Made by a program: the position numbers and the translations under genes. DNA of 64,000 nucleotides. It comes from Heterodera schachtii. Its lineage: Eukaryota; Nematoda; Chromadorea; Rhabditida; Heteroderidae. This document shows, in pieces, positions 34,902 to 49,000 of the stretch. The notes beneath the pieces were generated by a model that saw only the letters and a list, made by a program, of their open reading frames with translations, ran no database searches and was not told where the DNA came from. Position 1 is the first letter of the stretch; each line of letters opens with the position of its first letter. The DNA is taken from contig SIJG01000003.1 of NCBI GenBank assembly GCA_023374025.1, positions 2,386,416 to 2,450,415 on the forward strand, written 5' to 3'.

Positions 34902-35213
34902 TCAGATCAGTACGCACGACTTCTTCTCCTGGTACGGGTTGTGGTCCATCCGTCCGGTGAACAAACAGTCGCCCTCCTTGTGCCCTTCACAATATTCGAC
35001 GAGACTGTCAAAATGCCAAAATTAATTTAAATCAAAAAACAAAGACACTAAACTCTCTGGCCACTTCCGAGCTGAAACAATGGGAAATGGAATTAAAAAA
35101 TAATTAAATCCAAATAAATAATTGATATTTATTTAATAATTCACCCACACTTTCTTTCGCTGCAAATTTGCCTCCTGGCGCAATTGTTGGACGGTTAGTC
35201 GCGCCTGCTCCAT
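34902..35213 (-). CDS. heterotrimeric G-protein gamma subunit
   Basis: Three exons: 35213-35149, 35071-35054 (only 18 nt) and 35004-34902; 186 nt, 61 residues. The N-terminal helix is MEQARLTVQQLRQEANLQRK. The core reads VARDLVEYCEGHKEGDCL, then NPYQEKK and a CAAX box CVLI at the end. Length, the YCE motif and the CAAX box identify a G gamma subunit, which pairs with G beta at the inner face of the membrane; Leu/Ile at the last CAAX position predicts geranylgeranylation. The 18-nt middle exon keeps phase on both sides. A GATAG acceptor lies 3 bp before the ATG. Confidence 0.92.
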
Positions 35214-37009
35214 TTTCTATCGTTTTTTTTTCTAATTGAAACTTGGGGGAAATTAATTAGCGGAATTTACATAATGGACTATTATTAAGTAATTAACATG
35301 GATAGGATTTAGGTTTTAATTTGTTTTTCTACGAATGGCATTTGGTGCATCAAAAACACACGTTCTCCGCACAATTTATGAATAAATTGATTTTTGCTTA
35401 AAAATCTCTTTTAATTATTAACTTAAGTTTTAAAATCCGGCGGTGATGAACGTATTTACACTAATTACCTATTTTTTAGGAAAAAAAAGGCATAGAAATT
35501 TTTGCCATCAATAAGCAAAAAATAAATTCCTCTAAGCAATTACTAAAATAAACGCATTATTGCTGTAAATTTCCTATTTGATCATTAATGCGTTCGTCTT
35601 GTGATCGAATAGTGATAAATTTGTCTCCGTCAAATGAGATTTCAATTTTTTGGTGTCCGTTTTCGGAATGGTTCCAATTTCAAAATGACCATTAATTTTG
35701 GTTTCCGAAAAACAGCCCTATTTATCCAAAATAAAAGGGCTGACGGTAGGGAGAATTGTGATTTGGGAGCATTAATTCGGCTTTAGCTAATTAAGCATTT
35801 TTATTTGGGTGTAAAATTAATGTTAAATATAGAAATAAAAATGTTTTTTATGGGTTAGTTAATTGAATTAATTTCAAAATACCTTTTGTAAATTGTGAAA
35901 CTAATAAATGTTAATATTTTATTTAATTGTATGGCCTGGTCTTTCTTTGGCTTATATAGGCCAAAAGCAAAGACAGAAATTCATCGTTTTATTAATATTA
36001 TTGGCACCGGGGGGGGGGGGGCGGGTGACTATGGAAACGGCCAAAAGACAATCAAAAAAAAGGGGGGGGGGACGGCAAAGTGCCAATGAACCATTGGGGC
36101 AAAATCTTGGCATTATACTCAATTTGGTTTAACTGATGCCAATAAAACGGGGAGAAAACGGAGAGAATAGCGAATGGATAACTCACATTGTGAAAGGGAA
36201 AAAATACTGTCTAATAAAATTGAATTCAAATGATTTAATGGCACCCATTGGCAGGGAAATGAAAACATCCGCTGGGAGTGATGGGCATTTTTAGCTTAAA
36301 TTGGCATGGCTAACGGACGAAAGGCCAAAAAGAGAGAGAAATTTGCATAATTAAATGATTCGCCGAAAGAATTTGCATCTCTGAAGCATGGAAGCAATTT
36401 CTAAGTGTAAAAATAATATGTAAAAGTTTACTGCCTTAACAATGGACAAACATTGCATTTGGTTTATTATGGACATGAAATTTGACACCATTTGGGCATA
36501 AGGGGTAAACCCAGGATGGCATTCCGAGGCCCAAAAAATACCCAGAAATTGGAATTCCGTGCCGTCCCTGACCCATACCAAACTCAATCAAATCAGGAAT
36601 AATGCAGTGACGCAGTGGAAAGAAAAAATGGTGACGAATGACGACTGTTGAATTTTCTTTTATTTATCATTTACAATTGAACATTTACCGATGTGTAAAA
36701 TGAATAAAATCATTAGTGATGGGATTTTTAGGCACTTAAAAACCGAACAATTTTACCATATGATAGTGGGATTGGAAACAATAATTATGAGACACAATTA
36801 CACAATTTAGAGGGCGGAATGTGAGTCAAAACGGTTTCTATGCGTATTATTTGAACAAAAAATGAAAAAGACGTGAAAAGGCACTAGCGTAAAAAAAAAA
36901 GGAGAACGAATTTGGGAACAGTGACCAGAGAAAGAAATTGGGTAAAGTGATCACTGATCAGAACTAAAAAGAATTGGCAAAGAGCAGCAGCAGCAGTTCC
37001 TTCTGCGCA
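35214..37009. other. spacer between G gamma and RALGAPB
   Basis: AT-rich, with poly-G tracts at about 36009-36021 and 36062-36070 and many ATTAATTA runs. No coding exon chain on either strand. It contains the G gamma promoter side and the 3' region of RALGAPB. Confidence 0.5.
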
Positions 37010-40000
37010 TCAATTTTCGCTGATCAGTTGCTCAACAAAGTCGGTGTAATTAAGCCGGGAAGGAAATCGTCGGCCAAATTCGGCAATGGCATGGCGACGT
37101 CGAACGTGGGTCATTTGGTAACTAAAAAACGGAAATTTAAAAACCATTTAGCTGTTTGTTCTCACTGATCATAGGCCTCAATTAGTTTTGATTGGTTTGA
37201 CTATCCGATTCTCCCTACTTTTCCAATTCGGCCGCCTTGCGACGTGCCACGTTGCAAATTGTTTGCCGCAACAGTGACGGCAACGCTGTCATTGACACAA
37301 CAGTGCCGTTCAGCAGTGGGCCCGGCTGTCCATACTAAAACTGCTATTTCCATCATGCCAAGTTTCGAAAATTATGAGCACAACGCACCTTTGTCCAAAC
37401 TCCAGCCACCTGCACCCGGCACAGTCCCTGCTCAATTGGACAGAGGAAAAAGCACAAATGGTCGGCCGAATGTTGCGCCGCATTGGCGGAATGGAGTTGT
37501 GCCGATGCCAATGAAGCGGGTGCACAACGTGTCGCCGATGGCTCAGCTGTTGCCGCCATGGCAGTGAACGGAACTGTGCCGAGTGGTGTGAATTGGAGCA
37601 GTTCATCTGCATTGTGAGGTTGGTTAATGGATGGGAATGTAAGGGGAAAGAAGACAAAGACGATGGTGAAAGTGATCAGACATTGGTAAATGATCAAAAA
37701 TGACTAATTGGCCAGCCATTGATCAATGGGTTATAATGGACTGATCAGATCAATGGATTGGCTTAATTCTTCCGATTCTTAAATTACCCAGCGGGAACGT
37801 GTCCATGTCCTCCGTCCGTTCCAGCCACACCACCAAAATGCGTTGGTCCGCGCTTCGTTTCGCGAATGTCTTCGCTGTCGCCGCCGTTGTCGTCGTCACT
37901 GTGGCCGCCTCCGATTTGCTGGTGGTTGACGCCGTTTCGTCCGCCGAAACGCAACTCTTTGTTCGCGCACGGTCCACCGACGGTTGGCCATTGGCATGGC
38001 ACTCATCGGATGGGAAAATGAGGGAGCCATTTCTATAAACCAAAAAGGGATTTTTATTTAAAATCATGAGAAAATGTTGGGATGATCTTGAAAATGAATT
38101 TATATTTGCTTGACTTTCACTCGCCTTCTCTCTTCCTGCTGATGGTCATTATTTCTCGTCATTGCGGATTCTGTAAAAATTCATTAAAAACTGTGGAATT
38201 CCAATATAAGTTAGAGAATGATATAGTTAGCAAACACAATAAAAAAGCCAAAAGCAAGCAAAGCTTCTTCTTGTTTGTTTTTTTGTTAATTTGTGCTAAG
38301 GACAACGGACATAAAAAGCAACAAAGTAAGCAAACAGTGCCATAAACCAACCAACCCCTTCGGCCGATCAATGCGGAAGCTTTTGAGGACGTATTGGTTG
38401 AGAACTGCTCCAATTTATCCTGGTCACATTGTTCTAATTGTGCAACATTCAACTGTTCAATGTTGGACGGTACAATTGACAAGCGGCATGACGACGATGG
38501 TTGTCGTTCCGTCGTTGTGCCGTTGTTGTTTGTTTCGGCATTATTTTCCTGCGCGGCATTCTGTGCCTGCGTTTGTTCTTGTAGCGGCGTTTTGCTTGTC
38601 CGCCGGAAGAACGACTTAAAATATGAAGACATTGAAGTGACAGAGGAGGAAGCAGAAGTGGTCGGTTGATCGGACAGTGGCGGTGTCGTCTTTTTTGGCA
38701 CAGTTTCCAATGGTTGTGCCGCCAAAGGGCCCTGTTGTTGCTGCTGCTCACACTTGGCCACAGACTTTCTCCGGTCGCTCCCTCCTCCCGTGCCAAGCAT
38801 TATCATATCCCGAAAAATTGATGAGCGGCGTCGCGCTATTCGTTCGTCACCACCAGCGACCGCAGTAGGCGACAACGGGCTGATCGGTGGACTGTGCGCG
38901 TCAATGAAGCGGATGATGCTGTCATGACGATTAACTGCTGATGCCCCGCCGCAATCCGTTGAGCAGACAAGTTCAGCCAGGTCAGCACCAGCTGCAGAAG
39001 AAGCAGAAGGTCTCTCAGAAAAGGGTGCTGCAGTTCCGCCGAACAATGGAACGGCTTCGGAATTGTGTGTCGTCTCTGAAGCGGCGCCGCATGTTGTTGA
39101 TGAGTCAATGGATGCGTCGAGAGAGGAGGGACGACGGCGCCTGGGCACGGCACGGGCAGAGCCCAACACGGAGGAGCATTTGCGACTGCATCTGCCGTTA
39201 GCGTTGTCGCAATGGTCGCTTTCCCTGCTCGCCGTCCGCGACTCGGTCGACCCTTCCTTCATTCGGTGCAATGCGTCCTTAACTTGTGCCGCCGCATCGG
39301 CTTCATCTTTCGCCGCTTTTCCTTTCGGCGTGTCGTCCGTGCTGTTCTCCTCCTCCTGCATCAGCTGTCTTCCGTCAATGGACGACATCAGTGACGAGGA
39401 GGACGTCTCGCGTGCCATCCTTTCCCGTGCCAACAATGTGTTGCGTCGCCATTTGGTGGTGAAGCGAGCGGATCGCACGATGACATGCGTTGCGGTCATC
39501 AGTGTCATCGCCTGGGGTACCGCTTCAGCGGCCGCCGCCGCCATTGTCGACTGAGGCACAGTCAGAATGGTGGCACGGCATGTGGGCACGTCGTGCTCCA
39601 ACTGCTCGAGTTTGTGGTGCAAATAAAGCTGTTGTTGCTCGTCCATCACACCATGTCCAAGCCGTTGCTGTTGTTGATGCTGCTGTTTTCCCCGGCCATC
39701 GCCATGTTCGTCGTCGTCGTGTTCCGTTGCGCAACTGTTGTTCATCACCAATTGCTGCTGTTTCTGCTTGTCCTCCGCCTGTCGTCGTTGCAGTTGTTGG
39801 TGTCTTTTTTGCCCAATTTCCGTCTCCATGCCTTGGATTTCGTCAATGCTGCACTTCCACAACAGTTGGCTACGCCCATAGTCCAACTCGCGCAGCACAA
39901 TGTTCGCCTGCAGTGTGCGGTGTGCAAATTCGGTCGAATGGTCAGCAAAATCTTTGTTGTGAGTGTTTTCTAAGTGTGTGCAAAACGATAAAAATGTCAG

Positions 40001-43000
40001 CAGAGGACAAAGACAAAAAAAAATGCTATTTAATTGTGGTGCGGTTAATTAGCGGTTAATTAAGCATTGTGGGGTTGACGACAGAGATTTTTGTGGGAAA
40101 ATAAAAATGGATTGACTAAAAAATTCTTGGTTTTTCCCGATTTTTCCGTACCTAAAAACCGCTAATAGAATTGTTATGGTAAAAACAAAATAGGACAAAA
40201 GCTAAGCAACGGTCAAAAGACGAACGAACACCAACACCATAACAACAACAGCCACACGACATTCTCTCACTCACTTTGCCGGTGCTGCTGATGATCCTTA
40301 AAATGTTTTAAATCGGATAATTATTTGTCTCTTTTATAAAATGCCGTATTAATTGAATTTTCCATCCATTCTATTTACAATTGTTGTTGTTGTTGCTGCA
40401 ATTGTTGTCCGTCTCGCCGACGTTGGCACCGTCGATGACAATCCAACGGCGGGCGCCTGTTGCTGCTTCTGCTGCTGTTGGCTCAATGCACTGATGGTGC
40501 CGTTGTTGTTGATACTGGTGGTGCTGCTGTTGTTGTTTCTGTCCAATGCCTCTGCCGATGGCACCGCAGCAGCTGTCGTCCCCGTCGCGTTGCCGAACGG
40601 TGCCGACGGCGACACGTTCTGCGGCAACATTCGCCCAGTGGGCGTGACAAAGGCAATTTCAACCTGCGCAATGCGGAAACCCAGTTTAAAAAGAAAATAT
40701 AGGTCCATTTGGTCTAATTAATAGTCATCAATTAATCTAGCATTATAAATGTCCTGATCACTTTTCGTTTACACATCGACTCAAAAAAACGAGAGATGAA
40801 CCAATAAATAGAGAGTGCAGAGAAAAATGCATCTCTCATTTTGGCGTACTATTTATTTATCCATTTTAATAAAGGAAAACTGAATTTACTTCGTGACGTT
40901 TAAATTTTTTCTATACATTGAATTCGCTTCAAATTTTGCATATGATAGAGAAAAAAAAATTACAAATAAAAACTGAGAGTTTTTAAGACCAAAAAAAGGA
41001 TTAGCTGAAAAGCGCATATATATATTTTTTATAATGCATCCAACCGCTTATCAGATGCTTAGAAAAAGCTTCTCTTTTCATTGAGAGCTTTCATTTGATA
41101 CCAAACCGTTCAATTTGGCTGGCCTTCAAAATATTTAAAAATATTAATGTCTTGTGGAGGGCTTAAAGCTCATCAGCCATTCCCTTTTCTATCTTCGAAA
41201 AACCACAAAAAATGAGTCACACATGCGAATCTTTTTTGGTACAGGGGCTCATTTTCCGGATGGTGTGTTAAATGATCAGAATTAGTTAAAAATTCTATAA
41301 AAAATTCGGGTGCACTGATCGATATCAGTTCATGACCACCTGCGCGTCCCGCCAGCGAATGTAATGCTCCAGCCCGTCCAGCACATATCCCTGTGGGTGC
41401 GGTTGAGGGGGCGGCATCGAATGGCCAAGCGGAGGCGGGGGAAGCGACGGGACGGAGGCGCCGCGTTTTGCCATTTTGGGCGATGGAGGGACTAAAAAAC
41501 AAATAAAAATTCTGCTAAAAATTGAAAACATTTTTGCCCACTTTTCATCCTGTTCAGTTGAGGCGGCGCCTTTCGCGCGGTCGGTCGGCCCAATTGGCAC
41601 ATCAGCCGACAAAAGAGGGCATTCGTTTGCCTCAGATCAATCTGAAAATGAGGAAAATGATCATTAATAAATATATTTTGATCCAACAAAAAAAATAAAT
41701 CAAACAGATTTTTTTTTTCTTCTTCAAGATGAATTACTAATTTTTTGAAAAATTTTTCCAAAAAATCGCATGAAAAATTTTTCAATTGGAAATTTTCTAA
41801 GATTTTTTTCTTGAAATTAAATTTTGAGGTTTTATCCCGTCCCAAATCCTCCCTTTTGTTACATTGTTCTGCAAAATTTCTTCTGCGTTCCGTTGGCCTT
41901 CGCGCACATAAAAAAGGGACACCGTTTCCGTCAGTCGGACTGGGAGCTGATCAACCGTAACGGACAGCGAATCGTAGAAAATTTCACTGGAATTTAAAAA
42001 TTTTACATTTAGTATTTAGTTAAATCAATTTTTGTGGTTGCTCACAATGATGAATTGTCGAGCGGTGTGAATTCGCGGCCGAACGCGCGTCTGTTCAACA
42101 GTCCCATGTCGTAGAGGAAAACGCGGAGAGAATTGCAAATGGCGACAGGGCTGAAAATACGCTTATTTAAAAACAAAAAGTGTTAAAATGCCAATAAATT
42201 AATAGGCAATTAATTTGTTTAATTACTCAAATAGTTTTAATTGATTAAAACACCTTTCCGGCGTTGGCACTTTGGTCAAAATCGCGCCCAGTGACGCGTT
42301 CAGCCACACATTGCGCGTGTCGCGGTCGCCAATCGGCGCGTTGCCCTGCGCGAGACGCGCCCGAATTTGTGCGAGTTGCGACTGCACTTCCGCCACGGGG
42401 CCGGGGACGGGTTCAAGTCGAGGGAATTGGGCGTCGCTGAACCATTGGAAATTGAATTGGCAATTTTACGAAACGTCCATAATGGCACTTTTTATGAAAC
42501 GAACTAGCACCTATTTTCCCAACCCGACCATCAGAATTCTTATTTTTTTTTTGTTAAATAAACTTCGAAATTCCGGCCATTTTCATTTAAAATTATGGCC
42601 AAAAACTAAAGTTTAAAGGGCAAGCAACCCAATGCGTACAGTTTGCACTGGGGCTGCAACACTTCTCGTGGGATTTCAAACTGCTTCACCGGCGCCGTCC
42701 TCGTGCCATTTGCGCCGTTTTGCTCCGTTGCCGCGGGCGTTTGGGCGCTCAGTGATGCGGTGCCGGGACTCGGTACTGAAGCGGCGGCGGCAGACAGTTC
42801 GGAGGAAGAAGGCGAGCAGAAGCCACCTTACGGCAAATTAAAAACTATTTAAAATGAGATGCCATTTGCTTGCTCCACCATTATGCTGCTGTCTCTGTTG
42901 GTCCGTCGTCACAGTGCCGTCGCTTTTGTCCCCGCATTTTTTCGGCCGGCACATCGCCCGGGGCAACAGCTGAAGCAGCGTCGCCCACGGCTCGTAAAAG

Positions 43001-46000
43001 GGCGTCCGGAAAATGGCGACAACCGCCGGAAGTCCTTGGGAAGAAAACAATTCCGTTTCCAATTAGTTAGTTATCGTTTTACCGTCCGACAAGTGAACGA
43101 TGGGCTGTGCCTCGTACAGTGACAGAATGGTGGACTCGCCGATGTAAAAGTGCCGAAATTGGGCCAAATCCATGCCAAACTTTTGCACTAATGCGAATTC
43201 GTCGACCGCAGTCTCTTTTTTGTGCGTCTGATAATTTATGAAAAATTGTTTATTTCTTTTCAACTTTTTCATTTACTTCTGTAAAAAGGGAGTGCAAAAG
43301 CATTTCGGCCGCGTCGCGCACCCTTTGACTCGCCGGTTTGTACTGGTCGGGCGCCTTGAGAATTTTTAAAAATACAATTATCCTTTTCCAAAATTTCAAA
43401 AATCCCACAGTGTCCTGGCAAGGGATTCCATGAGTTTAAAATGCTGACTTCCATGTTTCACAATTACCAAATGTCCTTCCCCCGCTTTTCCCACCATTTC
43501 TTTGCCCCCAGTGACGCCCAATTCGATGCTTTGCGCCACTGTGCTAAGACAACTTTCGATCTCCGCCAACGCAGGCGCGGCATTCAGCCACACATTCATG
43601 CAGGAATAGGCGGCAACAACCTCAAAGGATGGCATTCAGAATAGTATTATTTTATTAATTAGCATCATTTTGGCACTAATAACCCGAGGCTTTTTCTAAA
43701 AACAATTTAAAAAATGATTGGCACAGCTTTTTTTTTAAATTTTGATGCTAAAAATAGCAGATGAACCGCACCGTGGAATGCATGTCGCGTGAATGGTGCG
43801 GAGGCGACTTTTGGAGTTGCTGATCAATGAAGCGACAGAGCGAAGTGATAATCAGCGAGCCGATGGACAATTCGCCTGAAAAAACAATAAACTTTTAAAA
43901 ATTTTCCAATGTTATATTTTAGTAAGTACCCTGATGAAACAGTATTTGGTGGGACAACGAGCTCAAGCAGTTCAGGCAGTCGAACGCGGCCAGACAACAC
44001 AGCGTGTCGCTGGCCCAGCCCGGCTTGCACAAATTGTCGCACAACGCACTGACAATTGCACGCACCAGCGAAATGGAGAAGGGCGGGGCCACTGAAAAAG
44101 GGGACAAAACGTCGACAGAAATGGACAAATGATCACAGGGAAAGACAAAATGACCACTCAGTGCTCACCTTCTTCTCTCGCACTCTGTTCATCTGTCACG
44201 CCGGTGTCACCACAGTCTCTCTGCTCCGCCGAAGTTGTTGTTGTTGCTGTCTGACTATGTGCCGTGTCATCGCCAGCAGTCGTGCCGAATGTAACCGCCA
44301 AATCGTATCGCGCACTTTCGCACGCGAAAAGCGTGCACAGTGCAAGTGCCAACTGCACATTGGCGGGCACAGTTTCGTTGCGCAGTGAGTGCACCAGCAC
44401 GCGTTGCATGCGAACCCTTAGAGGGGAAAGGGGGGATTTTAAAATTAAAATTTGTTTATTTTAAAATTAATTTTCAATTTTGTCCCAATTAGTATCGGTT
44501 TTTCATTGGCACCACCTCAAGTCGGTGTAACGCTGCTCCGTCTCCAGCAAATTGGCAGAAGAGCCCTGACGCGAAATTCGATTTCTCGAGGGGGACAGCG
44601 AACGACCTTTGAAATGGAAGGGACGAAGATAATTAATTAATTAATTAAATGGGGGATTAACTGACTGAGAATTAAATTGCTGCCAAACACTGAGGGCCAT
44701 GCCAACACGGAAGCCAATGCGCGAAGACAGGCGGCACGCATTTCCGCCTGACTGACCGAAGGGTGCAATCTGAGCGGAAAATTAACACAAAATTAAGAGT
44801 TAAATTTAAAAATTGGGGGACAACCGCAGTTTCATTGACTCGGTGTGCACAATGTCAATGGCCATCACATAATTGGGCAGCAGAATTTGCACACCGTTCA
44901 GCGCCAATTTGAACAATTCATCCGAAGTGTGGTAAAGCAGGGCACAGAGCATGAGACGGTCACGCTGAGACAATTAAGCGAAATTGTCAATAAACAAAAC
45001 AATTAGACATGTACTATAAAACAGGCATCAAATTTATGGCAAATTTTGTTTCAATTTTATTTGGAAGAAAATAAAAAGTAATTAAAAATTCCCCAACCAG
45101 AAATTGTTTTATTCATTTCATTATAAAGAAGCAACAAAATTAAATAAATAGCATAGTATTTGGATTTAACACATTCAAACTACCGAAATGAGAGCCTCGT
45201 GGAGGATGGTGAAGAACTGGGCAAGCTGTTCGTCGTCAAGCCGTTCCCTGCTCCGTTTGGCACACACAATGCGGCACAGTGCGGCCAGCGCGGTGGAACG
45301 GCCGGCCGCGACGCCTTCCACGGCGGGGAAGTCGGCCGGGGAGCGGAACTGATGCGGCACGGCACCCAACATGGCCGGGTCGGAGCAGTAATTGCCGCAA
45401 TTGCTGCTGCTACCAGTGGTGGTGTTGGGAATGGTTGTTGTGCTGCTGGCGGTGCTGTTAGTGCTTGTCGTTGACGAGGACAACGGAGGGGCAAACACTT
45501 GAAAAGGGAAGCGAAGAAAGATAAAGCGGAAAAGGAAGCGAAAATTAATTTAAAAAAACATGGAAAGCGGGAAAATAAATGGTAAAATGGGCTTCTGATA
45601 AGCACCAGACATGAATTTGAAATTGAATCTGATTATGATCAGTCAAAGCAAATTGAGAGAGATTAATTCAAAAAGTGTCAAATTTAAGGGAAAAACAAAT
45701 ATATATTTGTATTAATTAAAACATTTTATAAACTAATTTAACTTTGACGATTTGTGAAACGACTAAATTTCACATTCTTTCATTCGTTTTGAAGAACGAA
45801 TGACGAAAATTGTGATAAATTAATTTTCTTTTCCATCTTTCAGTCCATTTTTTCGGTCGGAAGAAGAAATAAAAAAACAGCACAAAACGAAGCGGAGGAG
45901 AGAAGGGTTAATGAATGAATGGCGAAGGATAAACCGCCGTTTTCCTTTCGTGCGTTTACAATTTGTTTTTTGACCGTTTGTCTTTTGCCGCGCGTTCGCC

Positions 46001-49000
46001 CACCCCAACGGCGCGAAATCGGAGGAAGCGACTTTCAACTGTTATTTTTAATGCCATTTATGATCAAAACAAAAACCAAAAGCTGGCGAAGTTAAATGGA
46101 AATTCGAATCAGAAACGGATGGATTATATGCACTTTTTGGAACATTACAAAAAAGGGGGAAAATGGTAGGGGGAGGGGGGAAGATGCGCGACTACTGCTA
46201 GTGATGGTGGATGTGCTGCGAGTGTGCACTTTACAACACAAAAATGGGAGGAAAGGGAGGGGGAAGGCAAAAACTGTGTCAATGTCAGAACAGGCGCAAA
46301 AGGCGGGAGAGCTTAAGCACAGAAATGATGGGGAAGCAATCATAAAAAGAATGAATAAAAAGTGATCAGAGAGGGAGGAAAGTGATCGAAAGCAAGTGGG
46401 GAGTGCTGTGATGACAAAGGAAGGTCCTCAGGTTTCGCAGAATGCATTCGGTTGGATATTCAGCGAAATTCCCGGCTTATTTGAAAGCAATAAAAGTCCA
46501 ACAGGACATTTTCGGGAATGGAGGAAAAGTAGTGCTAGCGCAGCTGTCCAAGTTGGTAGAAGCACATTACCAAAATAGTTTGTCCGTCGTCAATTTGTCC
46601 CTCCTCTGTTTGAACAAGTCCATCCCATGTCCGTCGTTGACTCTGTCCGCAATTTTCTCCCCTTTTCGTCAGTCGGTCGTTTCTTTCAGTTGAACCCCTC
46701 GTGCCCCGCCCCCCCCCCCTCTCCGCACGCCGCCCGCAAATAATAAGCGCCCACGGGGGAAGACGGACAGTTCCCCCCATGGCGCAGCGCTTTTCCGCCA
46801 CCAATGCACCTGCGGCAGGCGGTGGTTTAAGAAGCGGCGACTGTTGAAGGCAAAAGGGTGCAATTGAGCGGCAAATTGATGCGCCAACGCATTTAAAAGA
46901 GAGGGAGAGAGTAGGGGAGAGAGATGCTTCAACTCGGCAAACGCTAAGAGAGACCGCTGGACAAATAAAAATTTGGGGATTGGAGGGGGTGGGGAATTGA
47001 CTAATGAGTGAAATTGGCTAAAAAGATTATAGTAAGCAGAAAACAGAAAAGGAACGCGCGACACGTCAATACAAAAAAGGTGGAATCTGATTCCAATTTA
47101 TGATGAAAATAAAGAATTAAGCTTATAAATTTGTTTGGCCATGAGCCAATTGTTTGGTTCTAGTGAAGGAAAAGCATCATCCATCAAAAAGTTCAGTAGA
47201 CAATGAAAAGTTACTTTTATCCAGTGGTAAAGTGATAGAAGATGAAAACATTTTCATCTTTCCTAGTGAAAGAAAATCTTAAAGAGATCAGACAGAATGA
47301 ATGGTCAATTTGAAATAATTTTTTACACCAATGAAGTAAGTCAAACGGTAATTAATTAATTAGGCAGCTGCAGAAAATAAACCAAATCCTCAAACTATTA
47401 TAATAATTGGAGTGCACAAATGATAAAAGTAATTAAAATTGTAAGGGTTGGGAAATTTGAGGAAACGTAAAAGGGAATTGTTGGGTTGGGAGTTGGGGGG
47501 GGGGGGGGAGTTGAAAGAGGGAGGGAAACACAACAACACTCCCAGGAACGGCAACAATGGGCCACTATTATTATTCTGCTGCCATCCGTCCGTCCCTCAC
47601 TTCCAACTCCAATACAATTTGTCCAACAGAGGTGGCGACAAAGGAGAAGACGAAACAAAATGCTCAACAAACAAATTGAGGTGTGAATCAGGGCTGACAA
47701 ATGAGCGAAATTAAAAATGTTCAAAAAGTACATAGAAAAATCGAAAACAAAACGAAATTTATGAATAAAAATGGAAAAATGGAAATGAAACTCCCCTTCT
47801 GTACGGACTTGCTCAGTTGGGCGCCGGCACGTTTGGGCGCCAGCACTTTTCTGGCTATAACTTTTTTCGTTGTCAACCTAATCCAATATAGTTGGTGTCA
47901 TTCGAAAGCCCTAAGTGTCCTCTATTAGTCTTCAAAATTCTGAAAAATTTCGTTGAGGTTCAAAAAAGTTATGGCCTGGAGAATTCAAAAAACCAAATTT
48001 TCCAGCCTTTTTGGCCATAAATTTGTTCAAAATTGACGAATTTTTTTGGAATTTTGCAGGCTATTAGAGCATCTGAATAGCTCTCGAATAATACAAAGAT
48101 TGTTGGATTTGGCTAACAAATAAAAAAGTTATAGTGGAAAAACGTGTGCTGGCGCCCAACCGTGCGCGCCCAACTGAGGTAAACCGCTTCTGTATGGTTA
48201 TTAATGTACAAACTTTCCGTTACAATTAGTGTCAGTGTTTGATCAAAAATGACTGCCGATCATTTGAGTCTTCTAATCACTGATCAAGGTTCGATGAAAA
48301 ACTGAAAAAGGCAAGGCGAAGACCCCAAGGAAAATAAACTCCCGAGCCAATCGCTTATTCCGTTTTGAAAATGGAATAGAGAAAAACAACCGCAGAGAAA
48401 ATCAGCCGCGACCGAAAGTTGTGCGGGTGAACAATTAAGTGACGAAATGCACTTGCGCACAACCCACACACTCACTCATTCTCTATTAAATGGGGCTCAT
48501 TTTTGGGAGAAACATGCGAAATTCAGGGAGAGAGAGAGAGAGGGGGAGAGAATGAAGGGGAGGGAGTGAATGAAAGGCAAATACAACCAAAGTTGGAATT
48601 GGAGGACAACTTTATGGGGGGGGGGGGAAGCCCGAGAGGGATTATGTAAATATAATAAAGCAACGGTTAATGGACAGAAAAGGGGGGAAGGGAGTGAGGC
48701 ATGGACACGCGGCCAAGGGGGCGCATGCAGCGGCGATCACCATGGCAATCGGACAGCCAACCCCAAAATGGAAAACTCAAATTTTTGGTTATTTTTGTGC
48801 CAGGAGCGCTTTGTTGTTTTGATTAAATTTAATCCATGAAAAGCCAATCCAATCAATAATTTAAAGGAAAAGTTTGGACAAAACAAACAGAGAAATGCTT
48901 GAATTGTTGTTGATTTTTTCTTCTTCTAATTGACGCAATTTGACCATTTGTTAATCAATTTTTGTTTTTTGTGTCCAATTTGGAAACAAACATTTTCCAC

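Noticed and set aside
38159..38370. Hydrophobic C-terminal tail continuing the large RALGAPB frame
   Set aside because: Conserved RALGAPB blocks resume only in the next exon (38030), so this is read-through into an intron.
39485..40059. Plus-strand frames of 162 and 189 residues
   Set aside because: Antisense of the Gln-rich RALGAPB exon; CTG and TTG runs create them.
46096..46365. 89-residue plus-strand frame in the largest RALGAPB intron
   Set aside because: Purine-rich composition, no homology and no splice or poly(A) support.
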